NCBI RefSeq assembly: GCF_964340395.1
Contig: NC_135553.1
Coordinates: 27,075,449-27,139,448, forward strand
Length of the DNA: 64,000 nt
Reading direction: 5' to 3'
DNA from: Glandiceps talaboti
Taxonomy: Eukaryota > Hemichordata > Enteropneusta > Spengelidae
Shown: piece after piece, positions 53,501-59,800 of the stretch
Layout: every line of letters starts with the position of its first letter
Numbering within the stretch: position 1 is the first letter of the stretch
The notes under the pieces: model-generated
Database searches by the model: none
Seen by the model: only the letters and a program-made list of their open reading frames with translations
What the model was told of the DNA's origin: nothing
Made by a program: the position numbers and the translations under genes

Positions 53501-53852
53501 CAAAACATACAAGGTTATCTTACACAATATGACATGTTCCATAGCCAGTGTTCTCCACAGATTGGTTTGAAAGCAGGACAGCTCATTTGCATAATTTATT
53601 CATACAATTTGCATAACTATACTGGTTATTTCAAACTTAATGTCCAGAGGCAAGTAGACTTAAAATCATTTGAAAAGTTTGCCTACACCTGTATATGGTG
53701 TCGCATCTGGCCGAAATCTTGTGATACATGAGACTTACTATACTTTACTGTAGAGAACTTCAAAACCTTGCAAGAGTTCGTGACATCATTATCTGCCATG
53801 TTGGAATTTTGTATACAGTCGCCCTGCATGCCCTGGTTGAACGTTGTGATAT

Positions 53853-53883
<31 letters not shown>

Positions 53884-56800
53884 TAATAGTAACACAACAT
53901 CACCACTTTATCAAAAGGTATATGAGTCTGTTATACTTTTTTCGACAATGTTGACGAATACAAGTCGAAAATCTGCAACATCACATTTGCCATGTAACTA
54001 GTCCAGTGTCCCTTCCTTCTCCGTCCTGCTAAGAGCCAGCTGTGAAAACTGGGATTACCATAAATGCTGGTATTAACTAAAGAATTAATACACCCTGTGG
54101 TTAAATATTAGCAATAAATCGACTATTTAGTCATTTTACCTTGCCATGACTACAAAAGTTCCAGTTTGGAGGACCAAAATCCTGAAATCAAACGTTCAAC
54201 CTTATTTTCAGGGTTCCGCCTTACATATGATGACCTAGTGGACATCCCGATAACATATGGCGGCATTTGTAAGGTGGGACATTTGAAATACAACCGGAAC
54301 TGGAAAAGTTTCGATTTCGGCACTTTTTTTTATCTTACAAGCGACTACTATCGTCAAAGAGATGTAAAATGAGTACATATTCGATCCATTGCTCATATTT
54401 GATCGGTGGGTATGTAATTCTTCGGTAATCGGTGCAGATGCATTTTGCTCCCACACTTGAGATAGGATTGGTACATTGCTCTTTACAAATTGCAGGACGA
54501 TGTTGAGGGTCGTGTCAGTAATCTAGACCTGTGCACTGTCTGCAAGCAGGACTACCATGTAATGTAATGTAATCATAGACAATTAAGGGGAAACAAGTTA
54601 TTGCTTGGCACAATGGTGTCACTTTACTTCAGAAAAGGAAAAGGTGTGAAGGATCGTTTATTAATGGAATTTGTTTTCTTAGAGGGTTTAATGTGTGATA
54701 ACAAATAATGATGGCAATGAAGGGTTCAAAGGATGCAAATGTTCATGGAACGATATGAGAGGTGGAAGACTTAGACTATGACAACAGAGCACACGACTGA
54801 TATACTAGGGTGCAAAACATTTAAAGCAGGGCACTGGCCATCAATACCAGGGTGCCACACCCTGCTAAAATCCCTGATGGAGAGCACTGTATACAATGTG
54901 TATATTTAGATATTACTTCTCCAATCCTCAATTCAGCCAATGAAAATAAGAGTGCCATAAAGGACCTTGTCACTACAAGGTCAAAGACGAGCTGTGACAA
55001 AGCCCTCCTAGGTTACAAGAATTTTTTGTTCTGAATTAAGAAATATATTGGAGAATATAATCATAAATGCATACACTTAATTTGAGAAAAATAAAAAAAT
55101 AGAGTAACATTTTGACTTGTATATTTGAGCACTGTAGAATCAATGATGTGTACCGGTAATGTAGATATGTGTTGTGATGATACAGAACAACCAGGGCATA
55201 AATTCCATATTTTCATTCTGAGTTTAATATTTCACTTTCTTTTAAGACTGCATCTACTTACAAGTTACATTTATAAAACAAAATGCAAATCTGTCCATCA
55301 TCCTTCCTGTATTAATTTTTCTATGCACATTTCTATTTTCAATTAGACCACAGCCAAAGTGATTGACCTGTAATCTACAATCTTGAGTGGAAGTTCAAGA
55401 ACTAGACTGTTGACAGTCGTTCATGCCCTTTTTGCTACGTTTTATCTTAAACTAAAGTTGTTGCCTCGCTCCGATCCGGAGCAATACCATAACCGCATAC
55501 TGATCAGTGAGTGCTAGAGGCACTCCCAGTTCGTGCCTTCGGCAATCACAGTTCCTATCAGTACGCATTAGTATGTCAGAGCTACGGAGCGAGGCGACGA
55601 CTTTGTTTTAGATGAAACATAGCAAAAAAGGCACGAACGACAGTGGACAGTCTATTGAAGAATGTCTGTCAAAAACATCAAAATCTGTCACTCCTAGCAC
55701 TGGATATTCCCAGTGGCTAATCATTATTCCATTTGGTATCAGCTGTTAGGAAAAGATTTCACAACCCTAGGGAAAAGACTCCTGATCATTTAGCTGTCCT
55801 GCTGGGAAGAGAGTCTTTATGGGTTGACACTCCACTGGAAGCCACCACTCTCTCACAATACCAATACTAGGCAATAGTTACATTTATCCCATCTCAGGTT
55901 TTGCTGGGAATTTGTTCGCACAACGACATGTCATGCATTTTGTTCACTTCAATACATCTGCCTAAGGTTATCCGACCTGGCATAACCTGTACATTCCTAA
56001 CTATTATTGTTTTCATTCTCGTATTTGACCTTGTGGATGCCTAAAAGGCAGGAATTTTTACGACCATTGACTCTGTGTTGGTTTATATAGTCAGAGATCA
56101 GTGCTCTGATGGTTGTACTTTCTGTGTGTCGTTCAGATCCGTGTCAGTTGCGTGCTCTCAGCATACAATTCATGTAATCTCACTATTGTGGTACTTCAAG
56201 CCTGCAGGCTAAAGTGACATTGTTCCATGTCTGGTATTCCAAGTCACATGCAGCACTCACACTGAGCAGATACTAGACAACTAGCTTCTCCAGTGAACAT
56301 ACACCATATTTATTGATTTCTGTGGTTTTTATGCAGCTATCAAATGATGGGTTTAGCTGCATCCAGGGCAGGAAGCAAGATATTGATTTCCTATCTGTAC
56401 TAAAATTCTTTGTGAATGACTACATGTATATACCCTGCTATGTTGTTAATTGTATATTTCCTTTACTTTGCTCTGGCAACAGTATCTATGAATACATCAT
56501 AGTAGATGTACAAATACAACAGTATCTATGAATACAACATAGTAGATGTACAAATACAACAGTATCTATGAGTACAACATACTTGTAGTAGATGTACAAG
56601 TACTACAGTATCTATGAATACAACATGTACATAGTAAATGTACTAGTCTAGTTCCTGACGCACCATATCCCGCACTACATATTATCTTCATACAATTCTG
56701 TCTAATAGTAAATTCCGTTACTCAAGGCTTTAATTGTGGTTCAACCCCCATGGAGGGTGAATGGCAAACGGTGTATGTCAGTAGTAATCCATCACAAATT

Positions 56801-59800
56801 GACAGGCTGTCTTCATCGCTCATTGATATTCATTTGGTATACCATGTACATAGTAGATGTACCAGTACAACAGCATCTATCAGTACACCATGTACATAGT
56901 CGATGTATCACTATCAGTACTCGTCATACTCATGTATATTTGTTGTTGTTGTTGTACATTATGTTAGTGATAAAAACAAGCAGAAGGCCCATTCTGTTAA
57001 GATTTAGTACCTGTCAAGTAATTCTGACCCTAGCTTTTGAGACAAGTAAGATATGAGTCTTAAGGTTATAACAAACAAAACAAACAAACAAACATGCAAA
57101 CAAACAAACAAACAACCAGACAGACAAACATGCTGTAAGTGTCCATACTGGACAATCAAAGCAATAATGCATGTGTAAGGGTGACTCTTCAAGTATTGCT
57201 TTCAGTGTCCAGTATGGACACATACAGCATGTTTGTTTGTTTGTGATACACTCACATCAATTTTGTAATATTTGAGAATGTGATACTAAACATACAGAAG
57301 ACATAATACTCGTATCTGTAAACTCATATATTTTAATGTCATAAATTATGTATGACAGCTCAGAAGACACAATTATGATAACTTAAAGCCTGAAATGTCA
57401 AAACTGTCTAATACATTGTGTATTATAGATCAGAAGACGTGTAAAAACATACCATCACTTGGATTATCCAAATGTTAAAAATACATACACATACATGTAC
57501 ATGTTGTAATGTATCAAAAGATCAGAGACGTGAAAGGGAACACCATGTATCAGATGGTCCTTGGTGGCAAGAGACACCTGTTTGCAGAAATTCCCAGGGC
57601 CTTGATGTAATCCATAAAGTGTAATATGATCTGACTTCTGTATACAGTAATTACTGGAGCTAAGGTTAAATCTATATGGTGTGACATATAGAGTCAATGA
57701 CAACTGACATTCTTCTTCACTATTGCCAAATCTCAAAACATTTTAACCCTTATATTTGCCTGTCAAATGTTTTCTGCAAGTACATATAGCATCATTCCTT
57801 AGATGTTTCATTTTACAAAGTTGACCAAAATCCCCAAACTCAAGAGCCACACGATTTCTGAAAGTGACATAATTCCTTTGACATCAAACCAGATATCACT
57901 GCCACAGTTAGCACATTTCCACAACTTACAAATATCACTGCCACAGTTAGCACATTTCCACAACTTACAAATATCACTACCATAGTTAGCACATTTCCAC
58001 AACTTACAAATATCACTACCATAGTTAGCACATTTCCACAACTTACAAATATCACTACCATAGTTAGCACATTTCCACAACTTACAAATATCACTGCCAT
58101 AGTTAGCACATTTCCACAACTTACAAATATCACTGCCACAGTTAGCACATTTCCACAACTTACAAATATCACTGCCACAGTTAGCACATTTCCACAACTT
58201 ACAATTTATCACTACCATAGTTAGCACATTTCCACAACTTACAAATATCACTACCATAGTTAGCACATTTCCACAACTTACAAATATCACTACCATAGTT
58301 AGCACATTTCCACAACTTACAAATATCACTACCATAGTTAGCACATTTCCACAACTTACAAATATCACTACCATAGTTAGCATATTTCCATAACTTACAA
58401 ATATCACTGCCACAGTTAGCACATTTCCACAACTTACAAATATCACTGCCACAGTTAGCACATTTCCACAACTTACAAATATCACTGCCACAGTTAGCAC
58501 ATTTCCACAACTTACAAATATCACTGCCACAGTTAGCACATTTCCACAACTTACAAATATCACTACCATAGTTAGCACATTTCCACAACTTACAAATATC
58601 ACTGCCACAGTTAGCACATTTCCACAACTTACAAATATCACTACCATAGTTATCAGTCATATTTGATCAACAGCAGTCATTTTGATTGACAGACTATCTT
58701 ATTTGAATCTACTAATACAGCAATAACCCAATCAGAAATCAAACATGGCTTATGTATGTCCTGCAGGTTGTAAATTGTTTTGTAATATCACTTCAGAAGT
58801 ACTGTGTAACTATAATAGCCCTGTCCCCATATGAATCGATTTCAAAACGAATCAAATTGAATCGATTTAGTTAAACTGGTTTGAATTCAGTTTATGTCCC
58901 GACACGAAATGTTAGAAATGGATTTGAATCGATTCAGTTTGGTGTACTGTCCCAACACGTTGAATTTGATCCTGTTTACTTGATTCGATGATGTAGCCAC
59001 AGTGCATTACTATGACGAAACGCAATCAACATGGAGGATTTCGCAGGAAATAACCTCGTCGAGTTGTTGTCAAAGTTATCCGTCAAAGCGAGGGCTGCCA
59101 GAACTCAACACTTATTTGACTTGACGAAGCTTCGAAGGATCATTTGGATGTTGACTGCTATATTATGGGTGAAGCAATGCCACGATCGATCTGGGCCAAG
59201 CGACGTAATATTGGCCCTAATTTTACATAAATATGATTGAAGTTTAGGATGATCAAGAATAGCTGACAAGTGTATACAGACTTTGATCGATACTTGTACA
59301 CCTTTGCCAACACCTTTGCCACCTCTTACTGCCCATAAGAAAAGTAATTCATTTGTTTTAGTTTGTAATAGGAAATGGGAACATGAAAGGTTTGTCCTAT
59401 TGCAACGCTTACTATTTCATGCACCATTTACATCGTCATTGGTATGCAAAGTAAACTAACAAAATTCATTCAAAGTTTAAAACATTTTATTATCTCTGCA
59501 AAACATTCTTTCAACGGGAAATTGTATTTACCAGTCCTCATGCTTTTTATAGAATATTCACGCTGTTTCTGTGGTTTTATTCGCCCGTTTCCGCATATCG
59601 ACACTCAGTTTTAAAACAGGCACTGCACAATGATGGCTTTCATGTGTTTCAAATATCACGTGAAAAAATGTACAAATCTCTCCAAAATAACTAAAACCAT
59701 TGTTGAATAATTATTTTTGACGATCGATCTTTTTGTTTTCACCTCAATAAACGGATCTAATCATGCTAAACCAGGCTTCGAGACTTCAAAGTTGCAGACC

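Noticed and set aside
54166-54456. Possible exon or alternative first exon in a CpG-bearing patch (frame [17 protein letters not shown])
   Set aside because: No recognisable domain, no consistent splice signals and both strands open; not enough to call a gene or promoter.
57808-58660. 279-residue minus frame of [12 protein letters not shown] repeats
   Set aside because: 39-bp tandem repeat read through in frame. The other minus frames are open too, and the array lies inside a spliced intron.
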